Source: Oncomelania hupensis
Taxonomy: Eukaryota; Mollusca; Gastropoda; Littorinimorpha; Pomatiopsidae
Direction: 5' to 3'
Assembly (NCBI GenBank): GCA_036898135.1
Contig: CM072527.1
Span: 32,420,727 to 32,484,726 of the forward strand
DNA length: 64,000 nt
Part shown: positions 46,060-56,112 of the stretch, one piece after another
Layout of the letters: each line of letters starts with the position of its first letter
Numbering within the stretch: position 1 is the first letter of the stretch
Position numbers and translations under genes: made by a program
Notes under the pieces: generated by a model
Database searches by the model: none
What the model was told of the DNA's origin: nothing
What the model saw: the letters and a program-made list of their open reading frames with translations, nothing else

Positions 46060-46245
46060 TTTACGGTACCCCGACCGCCCTAATTTTTGGGCCCGACTCT
46101 AAACCCTTTTTTTTTTGGGGGGGGAGGGGGGGGGGAATAGTCTGGAAAATAAATTGAAAAAAGCCGAAAAAAATTTCGCACCCAAGGTGGAAAAATTTAT
46201 TTTATTTTTTTATTTTTTTTAAATTCAAGAAGTCGACCTACCGAC
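46060..46245 (+). repeat. Short dispersed element M1, copy 1
   Basis: Starts GTTTACGGTACCCCGACC, continues CCTAATTTTTGGGCCCGACT and TTTCGCACCCAAGGTGG and ends near CGACCTACCGAC. The inverted partner is at 46750-46960. Confidence 0.65.
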
Positions 46246-46749
46246 TATATGTTACACACACATTATGTTTTGGGCCCAAGGGTACTCTTTGTTCAAACCC
46301 ATCGCAAATCGACTTTTCCTTTGTTTTGAAAACAAACAACTCTGACTACTATACACACTTTCGCTATTTTTAGAATCAACTTTGAAGCTATTAATAGGCG
46401 CAGAAACAAATGAATGTATTTTATTTCTAACAGAAGCAATCTTTTGGAAATAGTTCGGTTTCGTTTTGTTTTGATTAATTTTCTTCCCCACCCCCAACCC
46501 CCCACCTCCACTGCGGGGCAATAATCATTGTGCATTTGGAATGAGACGTGTTGGCCCTATACAAATGTAACGTCTTGGGTCCCTTTAAATCTGACCTCGA
46601 AACACATCACCAAAACAAGTCGCCAAAATAGTACAGGAAACTATTTACACACATGATCTAAGGCCGCGCAAGCATCTGTATTACCACTCTGATACGAAAC
46701 TCCAATCTGTCGTTATTAGACACCCCTCCCCTCCCCCCTTCTCCTAAAC
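46246..46749. other. Spacer between inverted M1 copies
   Basis: No gene recognised; C-rich run near 46490 and 46725. Confidence 0.4.
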
Positions 46750-46960
46750 CAAAAAAAGTTTGTTTACGGTAACATAGAAAAAAATTGGGTCGGTAGGTCG
46801 GTTTATTTATTTATTTATTTTTTAAAAAACCTTTCCAATTTGGGTGCGCTATTTCGGTGCTTTGTTTTTTTTGCAATTCTTTTTTCCAGACGATCCCAAC
46901 AAAAGTTTAGGGTTGGGTCCAAAAATTAGGGTCGGTTGGTCGGGATACAGTTTTTTTTTT
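46750..46960 (-). repeat. Short dispersed element M1, copy 2
   Basis: Reverse orientation of copy 1, carrying GTTTACGGTAACATAG at its low-coordinate end. Combining both copies, the family would have GTTTACGGTA / TACCGTAAAC inverted ends, as in a MITE. Confidence 0.6.
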
Positions 46961-47340
46961 TTTTTTTTTGGGGGGGGGTGTGCGGGTGGGTGGGGGGTGA
47001 GGGGGTGGGGGTGTGTGGGGCCTTATATATTCTAGGGCACTTAATTTATTTATTTAATCAGTTTATAGTCCCCTCTCTTCCCGGTAAGGATTTTCAGAGA
47101 GGAGACTTTCAACATCAAGATACAGTATACTCATTTTATAGTAGGCTACCTGTGCCCTTACGTTGTGTGATACGAAACTCGAAATAATACGAGCGATCTT
47201 GGCCTAGCTGAATACGTTTCGACCATTCGGGTCGCATTATCTACTTTGTGTAGTTAAACCCCACTCCTCTCCCTATCCCCACCATGAACCCCTCTCTAGC
47301 ATTCCCAAGATACGAAACTTGAGGTCAAGCTACGCTAAAG
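46961..47340. other. G-rich run, then spacer
   Basis: T18/G9 and GGGTGGG runs at 46950-47020, then about 300 bp without recognised features. Confidence 0.4.
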
Positions 47341-47487
47341 TGTCAGACGGCTTTGCCTTTCGCCCTGACCTCGGAGTTATCGCGCCTCGAGCCAGCGCAC
47401 GTGGGGTCAACGGCCTCTGGTGAACTCGAGGCATGTTTTTGGCTGAAGCGGGCAGCTGACTGACATGCAAATAAGCGCGCGCGGGGC

Positions 47488-47489
<2 letters not shown>

Positions 47490-47528
<39 letters not shown>
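47490..47528. repeat. (AG)n microsatellite
   Basis: About 17 AG copies followed by G-runs. It lies downstream (on the minus strand) of the candidate exon 2. Confidence 0.95.
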
Positions 47529-47532
<4 letters not shown>

Positions 47533-47559
47533 AGAGGTGGTATTGTAGGATGTAGGCAT

Positions 47560-47753
47560 GGATTCTTCAGTATATGGATGCACGGCTTTCGGCGAGAAGG
47601 CCCGAAGTTCTCTGCTTTCCGTCTTTTTTGGACGTGTGTGTTCCAAACTTCCGGTTGCTGAATGGCGTACATGTTTTGATAGTGATATTTTGACCCTGTT
47701 GACATGTCCGCCAAACATCGCCCTCAGGGCAGTTGCTGCTGTTTCGCCGTAAA
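47560..47753 (-). CDS. Candidate exon 2 of an unnamed host gene
   Basis: On the minus strand a strong acceptor (TTTTTGACTTATTTCTTTTAG) ends at 47754. Taking the single base left over from exon 1 (48339), the frame continues YGETAATALRAMFGGHVNRV, KISLSKHVRHSATGSLEHTR and onward. It stays open until it runs into the (AG)n tract. The phase fit between the two exons was not forced. No good donor was seen, so the right limit given is arbitrary: the exon may end earlier or be terminal with a stop at 47407. I do not recognise the protein. The plus-strand frame at 47558-47752 is its shadow. Confidence 0.5.
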
Positions 47754-47884
47754 CTAAAAGAAATAAGTCAAAAACAACGATAGATTAAATATATACACTA
47801 CTAAAGTTACAAATGTATAATGAAAATATCCATGATAAGAAATTACTACAATCTGCATCTCTACCTTGCCTCGCAAGTTTTGGC

Positions 47885-48190
47885 CTAGGGAAGCACGGTG
47901 GACTAATGGTAGAGCTTTGGCTTGCGGATCTGAAGGTCCCGGGTCGAGGCCATGCCGGGGCATTGTGTTTTGTTTTCTTGGGAAAGACACTTTACTCTCA
48001 TTTCCTACTCCTTCGGATGAGAGTATCTAGTCTGTGTCGCATACATTCCATCATAACGGACTTTAAAGATCCTGACGCTCATGTCCTAGGCGGGTGAGTG
48101 CCGGTAACAAGAACACACCCAGCATGCACCTTGTGGAATCATTTTCCTCGAATACGGGGAATCCACAGTATTACGAAGAAGAAGAAGAAG

Positions 48191-48221
<31 letters not shown>
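47885..48221 (+). mobile_element. SINE family S2 with tRNA-like head and (GAA)n tail
   Basis: Head: A-box-like GTGGACTAATGGTAGAGC, then B-box-like CCCGGGTCGAGGCC, followed by the body TTCTTGGGAAAGACACTTTA, CTAGTCTGTGTCGCATACAT, GATCCTGACGCTCATGTCC and GGTGAGTGCCGG. It ends in about 15 GAA (48176-48221) instead of the GCGCTATACAAG terminus, so this copy is a 3'-variant. It lies in the intron between the two candidate exons. Confidence 0.85.
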
Positions 48222-48338
48222 GACAATGAGTGAATGAAACGTCAATGGCGGTCCCTCCGATAGCGGCTATTTGCACAGTCGAAAACATCAGGTTTCACAT
48301 TTCAAAAATCGATGAAGAAAATGAGATCTAGTACTTAC

Positions 48339-48435
48339 ACTTTTCTTCTTCGTTAGTACATAGAAATTTAGAAAGGAAAAAGTATCTACATGCCTCAACA
48401 AGGTCATCTAATTGGTCCATGGTTTGTACTTCCAT
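48339..48435 (-). CDS. Candidate first coding exon of an unnamed host gene
   Basis: On the minus strand an ATG at 48435 opens MEVQTMDQLDDLVEACRYFF and then LSKFLCTNEEEK, ending at a textbook donor (AAGT/GTAAGTAC at 48339/48338). It holds 32 codons plus one base, phase 1. The region just upstream has promoter-like features. Exon 2 at 47753 begins behind a strong acceptor and keeps the frame. The intron is 585 bp and holds an S2 SINE. The product looks like a small acidic, helix-rich N-terminus; the family is not recognised. Confidence 0.6.
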
Positions 48436-48530
48436 GATGCGGACATAAGACTTTCTGCAACCGGAAGTATCGAACACAAGGGCAAAACCACGTGACTTGG
48501 CTGCGAACTCCCTTAGTCATAGAAAGAAGG
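48436..48530 (-). promoter_or_regulatory. Likely TATA-less promoter and 5' UTR of the 48.4-kb gene
   Basis: On the minus strand, upstream of the ATG: ACTTCCGGTTGCAG (an ETS-type CCGGAAGT core on the plus strand at 48461) and AGTCACGTGGTTTT (CACGTG E-box, 48490-48495). No TATA box. The start site cannot be placed from sequence alone. Confidence 0.4.
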
Positions 48531-48687
48531 AGATGTGTTTCCATAGTTTGTACTTCCATGGTTGTAGGGTAGGCTTATTCTATTGAATTCGATCCGCGGC
48601 CCCTGTTGGTTACGTAGTAGACACAGGCGTAAAACCCTTAACACACACAGACACACAAACACACACGCACCCCACCCCTCACACACA

Positions 48688-48689
<2 letters not shown>

Positions 48690-48784
<95 letters not shown>
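48690..48784. repeat. (CTAT)n microsatellite
   Basis: About 24 perfect CTAT copies. Confidence 0.98.
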
Positions 48785-48785
<1 letters not shown>

Positions 48786-48930
48786 CTGCTCAAACAATAA
48801 ATCTGCTGCCAGGGAGTCAAAGTTTCAGAAGATACTCCCATTTGTTTGTTTTTGTTGAGTTTTTTTTTAATACACACCATGCAAAATAATGGTAGAAGTT
48901 TTAAACCAGGTGCATGAAGACAGCATGGTA

Positions 48931-49379
48931 TTGATTCATTGTTGCTTTAGGTCCAGCGGACTCCTCCGAGCCAAATCAGGACCGGACAACCCCCGATCCG
49001 CATAAAAGATCTGCTGAAACAACCCTAGTGGGAAAATTGAACGCCCTCCACCGGCCAGTCACTTTACAATAAAGACATCCCACGCGGGGGACGGCTGAGG
49101 GTTTACCTCAACTACGCGAACACCCCGGTTACAAAAACAAAATAGAATACAACCATCATTACAAATCATCAACAAAACATATACATATAAAATGCCTATA
49201 TTGCTAAATACTAACATCATAGGAAGCCCTAGTGACCACCCAGCAGAAAGCGTCCAACACTCCCAAGCTGATCCAACAGACCTCATACACAAACAAGGAG
49301 TCTTGTCCAGGAAGAGTTTTCAAGAAAAAAGGTAGGTCATTGATCTAGCGAAGAAGAAGATAGTATAGCAGAGTGATAG
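48931..49379 (-). mobile_element. Element A, 449-bp 5'-truncated copy
   Basis: Flanked by the 12-bp duplication GACAGCATGGTA at 48919-48930 and 49380-49391. It lacks about 130 bp of the hairpin-proximal end present in the 31480 and 41000 copies. The tail is a short TCAA/TGAA run. Confidence 0.94.
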
Positions 49380-49642
49380 GACAGCATGGTAAGACGAAGA
49401 AAAAGGAGCAGTTTTGGATTTCGGAACAGCAACACAAACAGTCCTTGTACCAAAGTCACAACAAGAGTCGATTTTCTCTTATTTACTTTTTAAACGGTGG
49501 TTCACATCATGGTGTTGCCACAACGGCACGTTAAAGAATCCAGTCCTTCAGTATTTAAAAAAAAAGGGGTGGGGGGTGTGGGGGGAACCAGGGATAACGA
49601 GGCTCAAAGTAAGCACTTGTACTGTACACTTCAGTTGACGGA

Positions 49643-49790
49643 GTTGCCTAGCCGGCCCCATTCGACAGTGCGCTTTGATGCTGGACGTTGATCATGGCAT
49701 TTTAGGCGGCGTCGAGTTCGATCCTTGCTTTTCAATCCTGCCCCTCTGAGTTGGGAAGTGCGCTATTTGAGCACAATTACTTTTACTGTC
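49643..49790 (+). mobile_element. SINE-like segment with B box
   Basis: A-box-like GCCTAGCCGGCCCC and B box GAGTTCGATCC (49712-49722), followed by a TTGGGAAGTGCGCTATTTGA terminus resembling S1/S2 tails. Confidence 0.5.
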
Positions 49791-49974
49791 TGACCAAATA
49801 CGCTACCTAGTTGATCAGTTTCTATAATCATCATTGTGCGGCATTTGAACTTGGAGCTGAATCCTGTCCGAGGTCGGCCGCGGTGTAGGTGTGGGAAGTC
49901 AGCCAAAGGCGAGGAGGGGTCATAAAGTCGACCAATACTGACCGATATTTGGATATGAGATGATCTTGTGTCAT

Positions 49975-50955
49975 TTCGACCCTAATATAGCACCTCATGA
50001 AGTCTACCCTAATATAGCACCTCATTAAGTCTAACCTAATATAGCACCTCATTAAGTCTACCCTAATGTAGCACCTCATTAAGTCTACCCTAATATAGCA
50101 CCTCATGAAGTCTACCCTAATATAGCACCTCATGAAGTCTACCCTAATGTAGCACCTCATGAAGTCTACCCTAATGTAGCACCTCATGAAGTCTACCCTA
50201 ATGTAGCACATCATGAAGTCTACCCTAATGTAGCACTTCATGAAGTCTACCCTAATGTAGCACCTCATTAAGTCTACCCTAATGCAGCACCTCATGAAGT
50301 CTACCCTAATGTAGGACCTCATTAAGTCTACCCTAATGCAGCACCCATTAAGTCTACCCTAATGCAGCACCCATTAAGTCTACCCTAATGCAGCACCCAT
50401 TAGGTCTACCCTAATGCAGCACCCATTAAGTCTACCCTAATTCAGCACCTCATTAAATCTACCCTAAAGCAGCACCTCATTAAGTCTACCCTAATGCAGC
50501 ACCCCATTAAGTCTACCGTAGTTTAGCACCCCATTAAGTCTACCCTAATGCAGCACCCCATTATGTCTACCCTAATGCAGCACCTGATTAAGTTTACCGT
50601 AATGCAGCACCCAATTAAGTCTACCATAATGCAGCACCCCATAAAGTTTACCCTAATGCAGCACCCCATCATGTCTACCCTAATGCAGCACCTGATTAAG
50701 TTTACCGCCGTAATGCAGCACCCATTAAGTCTACCATAATGCAGCACCCATTAAGTCTACCATAATGCAGCACCTCATTAAGTCTACCCTAATGCAGTAC
50801 TCCATTAAGTCTACCCTCATGCAGCACCCCATTAAGTATACCGTAATGCAACACCTCATTAAGTCTACCATATTGCAGCACCTCATTAAGTCTACCATAA
50901 TGCAGCACCTCATTAAGTCTCCTCTAATGCTGCACCCCATTATGTCTGCCTTTTC
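49975..50955. repeat. 27-bp satellite array, about 36 copies
   Basis: Units contain CATTAAGTCTACCCTAATGC and AGCAC. The left part carries ATATAGCAC/ATGTAGCAC with CATGAAG, the middle has 26-bp units lacking one base, and the right part has CATAATGCAGC variants. A 27-bp unit keeps frames open (9-residue MRCYIRVDF-type periodicity); no gene is implied. Confidence 0.96.
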
Positions 50956-51475
50956 TTAAAGGGACCCACTTTGACCACGCCCCCTCCCCAGATCTTGTTA
51001 ACATTCCCAGTGAGTGTTGCCCACTTTAAAAAAAATAAGTTTACAACAAAACAAAGCCACATTGGGTTTTTTAGGTGAATGAATTCCGCAGTTTTGCGCC
51101 TATTAATAGCAAGTGTTGGCCAACATTCTGGAGCTAAAAATAGCAGCTACCAAAACCGGATAGAGACAGAACCCGTAAAAAAAAAATTCTCTATAAAGTT
51201 ATTTGTTTTAGTTTGATAAAATAGACCCTGCCCTACCATAGACACCAAGCACACACTCTTCAAGTTTCGTGGCTCACTCAGAAATACGGTCAAAGGCTAC
51301 CTGCTGTGGTATCGATGTACCGTTTATAAGAGCAATCACTCTCTGTCAGAACCGAAATTGAAAATTCAAACTTTAGCGGTTAGCTTGAGCAACGAAAGCC
51401 CACTTTGTTATTGTGTACTGTGATAACAATGTGAATTTGAAGGTAAACCCGTTTTCGCCAAACGTAAACAAAGCC
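50956..51475 (-). repeat. Dispersed repeat family F1, copy 3
   Basis: Reverse orientation of the F1 landmarks: AAAGGGACCCACTTTG, AACATTCCCAGTGAGTGTTG, TGTTGGCCAACATTCTGGAG, CGGTTAGCTTGAGCAACGAA and AGGTAAACCCGTTTTCGCC. It abuts the end of the 27-bp satellite. Confidence 0.75.
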
Positions 51476-51855
51476 TTCGATGCGAAGAGTTTTCGCCCCT
51501 TGACACTTTCTCCAACTTTTGTCCAGACGCGTGATATCTCATGTCCAGCGCGGGCCATGTTTTGAAGATATAAATAACGAATAAAATATTCTTTGCCTGT
51601 GTCGGCGGGTGGGAGCGTTTAGCCAAGCCAGGTATGCCATTTGAGAAAGATGACTAGAGGTAGTAGATACGGTCTGCAAGTGACGTAGTGTTTACATCAG
51701 CGCCTGTGCACACACACCCAAGATGCTTTCTCGGTCTCTTTATTTATTTATCTTTTCCTTTTCTCGGACCTCCTACGCTTCATCTCTCACTATCCCCCCA
51801 GTTTCAGTTCACCATCCTTTAGTCATCTCTTTACTTCCTTGTTCAACCCCCCCCC
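51476..51855. other. Spacer, nothing recognised
   Basis: No splice-supported coding or repeat signal. Confidence 0.4.
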
Positions 51856-51856
51856 T

Positions 51857-51877
51857 CTCTCTCTCTCTCTCTTTCTT

Positions 51878-51948
<71 letters not shown>
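51857..51948. repeat. (TC)n microsatellite
   Basis: About 45 TC copies with two TTTC interruptions. Confidence 0.97.
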
Positions 51949-51952
<4 letters not shown>

Positions 51953-52237
51953 CTCTCTGTAACTTTGTTCTTTGTTGCATATTAAAAACAAGATAATCGC
52001 GAACAAGGTCTACGTTAACTGTAATGTTAATATTGTGCTTGTACGCTTTTCTTCCCAATATGTTGTTGAATTTATTCAGTTATAAAGAGTCTTTCTCTGT
52101 CTCTGTCTCTCTGTCCTTTCACCGTCTCTCTCCAAGATAACGATATATTGTTATTTCAGTAAGCGGAATCGTACCTCATCAAATACAACAGTAGCCTTCT
52201 TAACCTTCTTTCCACGCATCCACAACTCTGATGGAGG

Positions 52238-52301
52238 ACAAGAAGAAGAAGAAGAAGAAGAAGAAGAAGAAGAAGAAGAAGAAGAAGAAGAAGAAGAAGA
52301 G
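52238..52301. repeat. (GAA)n microsatellite
   Basis: About 21 GAA copies. Confidence 0.97.
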
Positions 52302-52462
52302 TGAAGGAAGGAAGGAGAAGAAGGGGGGTATCGCACCTCATCAAGGATGAAACAGCTGCCTCTAATTAATCCTTTTTCCACGCTTGAAGAATATTATAAG
52401 AACAAGAAAAGGTGGCGGTAAAGAAAAAGGCTATCCTATCCTATCCTATCCACAGGCGCTTG

Positions 52463-52741
52463 TATCAGGACACGCGGGCGCCTATGCCTGTGACGCGTCT
52501 CCCTTTGGTTATCTATAATACAAGGTCCCAAACAGAACCAAGAGGAACTTGCGGGTCATCGCAGTTTTCAAATCTATATGAACAAACTAGAAGAGTTCTC
52601 CTCAAAGAAGGCAACTCATTCATTTCAGCAGTGATTCACGCAAACAAACAAAATAAGAAATATGCTCTGTCTATTTTCAAACCCGTTCAATTTCGGTAAA
52701 ATTGTCAAAAAAGTGACATTTTTCGTAATCGCTTCACGGAA
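52463..52741 (+). repeat. Left arm of a ~270-bp inverted repeat
   Basis: Starts TATCAGGACACGCGGGCGCC and ends near ATCGCTTCACGGAA. It matches the reverse complement of 55849-56112 with moderate divergence and small indels. It either forms long inverted ends of one element or is one of two oppositely oriented copies of a dispersed repeat. Confidence 0.85.
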
Positions 52742-53165
52742 ATGCGAGTTCTGCCGAGACTAAAAGGGAAATTACTCCTCATTCGTTACAACCGCATGGC
52801 TTTCACTTCAGCATTGCAGTGTCAGAAAAATGCCTTCGATCGGATAGTTTCTGGGCCAAAAGTGGCTGTTTTAGGTCAAGCAAGCAGTGTCAAAACATTT
52901 CTTGTGCGAGGAAGTGCAATGGTAGCCTACTTGGTAAAATTAGAAAGAAAGTTGCTGTTACTGTTTTAAATGGGAATAGCAGCAACGCAGTTGAAATCAC
53001 AAATGCCAATGGCGAAACTTTGCATCAGTCTGCAGGGATGGGAGATACATTAAAGATGAGGCTGTCTCGGATGTACGTTCAAAATGCAACAAAGTATTAA
53101 CAACCAACGTACTGATTGTTGAGGAAATCAGCATAATGAGTGCTACAATATTTGATCAGTTAGCC
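52742..53165 (+). pseudogene. PIF1-like helicase fragment
   Basis: Three reading frames in succession carry pieces of a superfamily 1 helicase of the PIF1 type, which unwinds DNA and is encoded by Helitrons among others. Frame one: CQKNAFDRIVSGPKVAVLGQ and then ASSVKTFLV, a Walker A region with its central glycines lost but K-T kept. Frame two: KVAVTVLNGNSS, NANGETLHQSAGMGD, matching the PIF1 G-TLHSF-G-G motif. Frame three at 53106: NVLIVEEISIMSATIFDQL, a Walker B-type motif with E in place of the first D. At least two frameshifts make it non-functional. It begins right after the left inverted arm. Confidence 0.75.
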
Positions 53166-53514
53166 TTTTTTAAAAATGTTATTATTGTTATTCACTCTTT
53201 AATCATTAATTGTGCTAATCAATAATCACATGTTTTCACTAGTGTAAATTACAACAGTAACCAGTAAAAGATAAATTTATTAGTAACATTGTGATGAACA
53301 GTGTGCGGCAATCGGATCATGCAGTATTCCAATATGGGTTTGTTTACCTGTACACTCAGTATTCTATAAGAGTTCTTCGTCATCGACAAGAATTGGTGAA
53401 AAGCTAAACATTCTTTTTTTCTAACATTTTCTTCTTTCTTCTTTCGTTTTGGGGCTGCCAACCTCAACTTATTGAGGACGCTGCAGCCAAATGGGGGATG
53501 GGGGAGAAGGACCA
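53166..53514. other. Spacer, nothing recognised
   Basis: Lies between the helicase fragment and a SINE; could be decayed continuation of the same element. Confidence 0.4.
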
Positions 53515-53770
53515 AGTGCATGCTGGGTGTGTTCTTGTTACCGGCACTCACCCGTCTAGGACATGAGCGTCAGGATCTTTAAAGTCCGTTATGATGGAAT
53601 GTATGCGACACACAGACTAGACCTCGGTTTATACTCTCATTTGAAGGAGTAGGAAACGGGAGTAAAGTGTCTTTCCCAAGGACACAACACAATGGTCCGG
53701 ACAGGGCTCGAACCCGGAACCTTCAGATCCGCAAGCCTAAGCATTACCATTAGACCACCATGCCTCTTTG
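53515..53770 (-). mobile_element. SINE family S2 with tRNA-like head
   Basis: In reverse: TGCATGCTGGGTGTGTTCTT, CACCCGTCTAGGACATGAGC, AAAGTGTCTTTCCCAAGGAC, B box CTCGAACCCGG (about 53707-53717) and GATCCGCAAGCC...TTAGACCACCATG for the A-box end. The body is nearly identical to the 47885 copy. Confidence 0.85.
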
Positions 53771-54659
53771 GCCATATGAAACACACAGCTTTGTCGTTGA
53801 ATTTATTTATCACAAGTCATGGTTTGATCTTCTATGGAGATGTGAATGCAGCTGCAAGAACAAATATTGGTATGACTATGACTAAAAATTTCAGATAAAA
53901 TACTGCTTCAGTGTTGCTGTACTCTCCCAATACTAGTATGAAGGGAAAGAAAATAAAAGTGTAAAAATACATAAATAACTGATATTTTTGACAAACCAAT
54001 AAATAACTTTAAATACATTAAGGGATTTATTGATTAATTTATTTTATGCATTTATTTCTTCTTATATTCCATTGTTATTTATTATTTGCATACACATTGA
54101 CAAGATCTGTGTAGTAATGTTGACAAATTACATAGACATTTTCTTAATAACTTGTTTTATTTGTAATTTCAAGCTAATAACACGAAAGCAGTGTACAGTT
54201 AGTGTATATTTGTATTTCCTCATCCTTTCAAGAAAAGGTGAACAGAGAGTGAAAGTACGTAAATAAATAAAATAAAAATGTACGTATAAGTGAAGAGTGG
54301 ATTTGCATAGTGTTATTCTTTGATGTGATGACACTTTTGTCTTCCATTCTTTTTACATTCTCTGTCTCCGTTTCTTTTTGTTTGTCTGTCTCTCTTTTTT
54401 CATGTTTTCCATTTTATTAATTATACTCTCTATTTCCCTCTGTTGTGATTACCTTGCTCACATCATCATAATATTAATTGGAACTTGAGCAGCTCTTAAA
54501 CTGGAAAAGGGCTATATAAGAACAATTCATTTAAGTCGTACTGATGAAAACTGACACAACCAACACCATACTAATGTTTACGTCATATCTTGACATGACT
54601 TTTATATTATTCTATAATGTTATCCTGAATCATTAAAACTAGCATGCGGGAATACTACA
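53771..54659. other. AT-rich spacer; SINE-tail-like piece near 54490
   Basis: CTTGAGCAGCTC ... GGGCTATATAAGAACAATTC at 54486-54528 resembles the S1/S2 terminus. Nothing else recognised. Confidence 0.4.
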
Positions 54660-54667
54660 AAATAAAT

Positions 54668-55315
54668 ACATACCTGTCAAGGGTTTTTGGGGTTGTGGTG
54701 TAGCAATTTATCAGAAAAACCATAGCAAATGGAGGTTTGGCGTAGCACTAATGTGAATCACGCGATTCGCAACAAAACTGGAAACTTCTGCATCCAATAT
54801 AAACACACACATCCAATGTGTTTACAAATTTATTGTAAAATCTTGTTAATGCACAACACTTTAGCTATTACCATTATCATTATAAACATCAAATTTCATG
54901 TACGTTTTTTCAAAATAAAAGTGAAAATGCACCAAAAAAAAAAAAAAAAAAAGAGAGAGAAAAGAAATCGGTAGGAAAATCTCTTATTTTGTATCAAGAC
55001 CAGGTTCAGCATCACATCATTTACATGGCTTCCATGTAGATCTAAACTTTCCTAGCACTGGTAAGGAAAACAATTTTTTTCTAATGCATCAGTAGACTCA
55101 ATAAAGTTTAGTAATAGCATAATTATGAGTAACTAAGTGTCTTTAAACCGGACTCGACCGGAACAGACTACTTTCGCGCGAAAACCCCCTTGGTTAAAAA
55201 ATATTATCGTCACTTTTGAAAAATTGCGTAGCAGCTTTGTGATACGCCGTAGCAATGGGAAAATGTTTAAAATGCGTAGCGCTACGCAAAAATCCGTAGC
55301 ACTTGACAGGTATGT
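54668..55315. mobile_element. Short inverted-repeat transposon, hAT-like by target size
   Basis: A 648-bp segment with perfect 14-bp terminal inverted repeats (ACATACCTGTCAAG at 54668-54681, complement at 55302-55315). It is flanked on both sides by AAATAAAT (54660-54667 and 55316-55323). An 8-bp target duplication is typical of the hAT superfamily. GTAGC/GCTACG motifs recur near both ends. No transposase is present, so it would be non-autonomous. The duplication is low-complexity, which lowers the weight of that evidence. Confidence 0.6.
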
Positions 55316-55323
55316 AAATAAAT

Positions 55324-55848
55324 AGTTAAACAACAAAGCAAAACAAACAAAACACAGATGCTCCCACAATCTCCTGTCACAACGGCCTACACAAATATTT
55401 ATTAAGAAGGGGGAAACGGTGGTAGAGAGGGTGGGGATTAATTACACACACAAAGGTCTCAAAAGGAATAAACAACAACAAAAGTCGTTTATAGCACAGC
55501 TGAATGCTTAGTGACATTGTAGTTGATCTTGTCACGCACGGACCTACATTGGTTTGAACTGCATCTGTGTAGATAGATCTATGCTCTAGTGCAGTAGATT
55601 TTATTTTTCATTCATCCTCATCATTTTTAGTGCAACCCTAAAATAGCAACAGAAGTGGCGTTTCCACGTTTGCTACATTTCAATATGTTTCTTGTAATTA
55701 AGCTCTTACCACAAAAAAATCTTAGCATCCATCCCAAAAGCGAAAGTGACTCGCTTGAATTCGTTCTTGAGAACCGATGGACATTGATAGTTTAAACCGA
55801 AACTCGTTTACTACTGACGGAAGTTATAGTTTCGGTAAACAAAGGGCA
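55324..55848. other. Spacer, nothing recognised
   Basis: AT-rich sequence up to the right inverted arm. Confidence 0.4.
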
Positions 55849-56112
55849 CTTCCGTGAAGCGATTGTGAAAAAAGTCATTTTTTTGACAATTTTATCGAAA
55901 TGTAACGGGTTTGAAAATAAACAGAGCATATTTATTATTTTGTATCTTTGCGTGAATCACTGCTGAAATGAATGCGTTGCCTTCTTTGGGGAGAAATGTT
56001 GTAGTTGGAACTGCGATGACCCGTAAGTTTTGCTTGCTTCTGTTTGGGACCTTGTATTATAGATAACCAAAGGGAGACGCGTCACAGGCATAGGCGCTCG
56101 CGTGTCCTGATA
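55849..56112 (-). repeat. Right arm of the ~270-bp inverted repeat
   Basis: Reverse complement of 52463-52741. It ends at TGTCCTGATA where the LTR retrotransposon begins, so the rest of this arm should lie beyond the window on the far side of that element. Confidence 0.85.

Noticed and set aside
49831..50322. 163-codon MRCYIRVDF-repeat protein
   Set aside because: 27-bp satellite read-through; the register breaks where 26-bp units begin.
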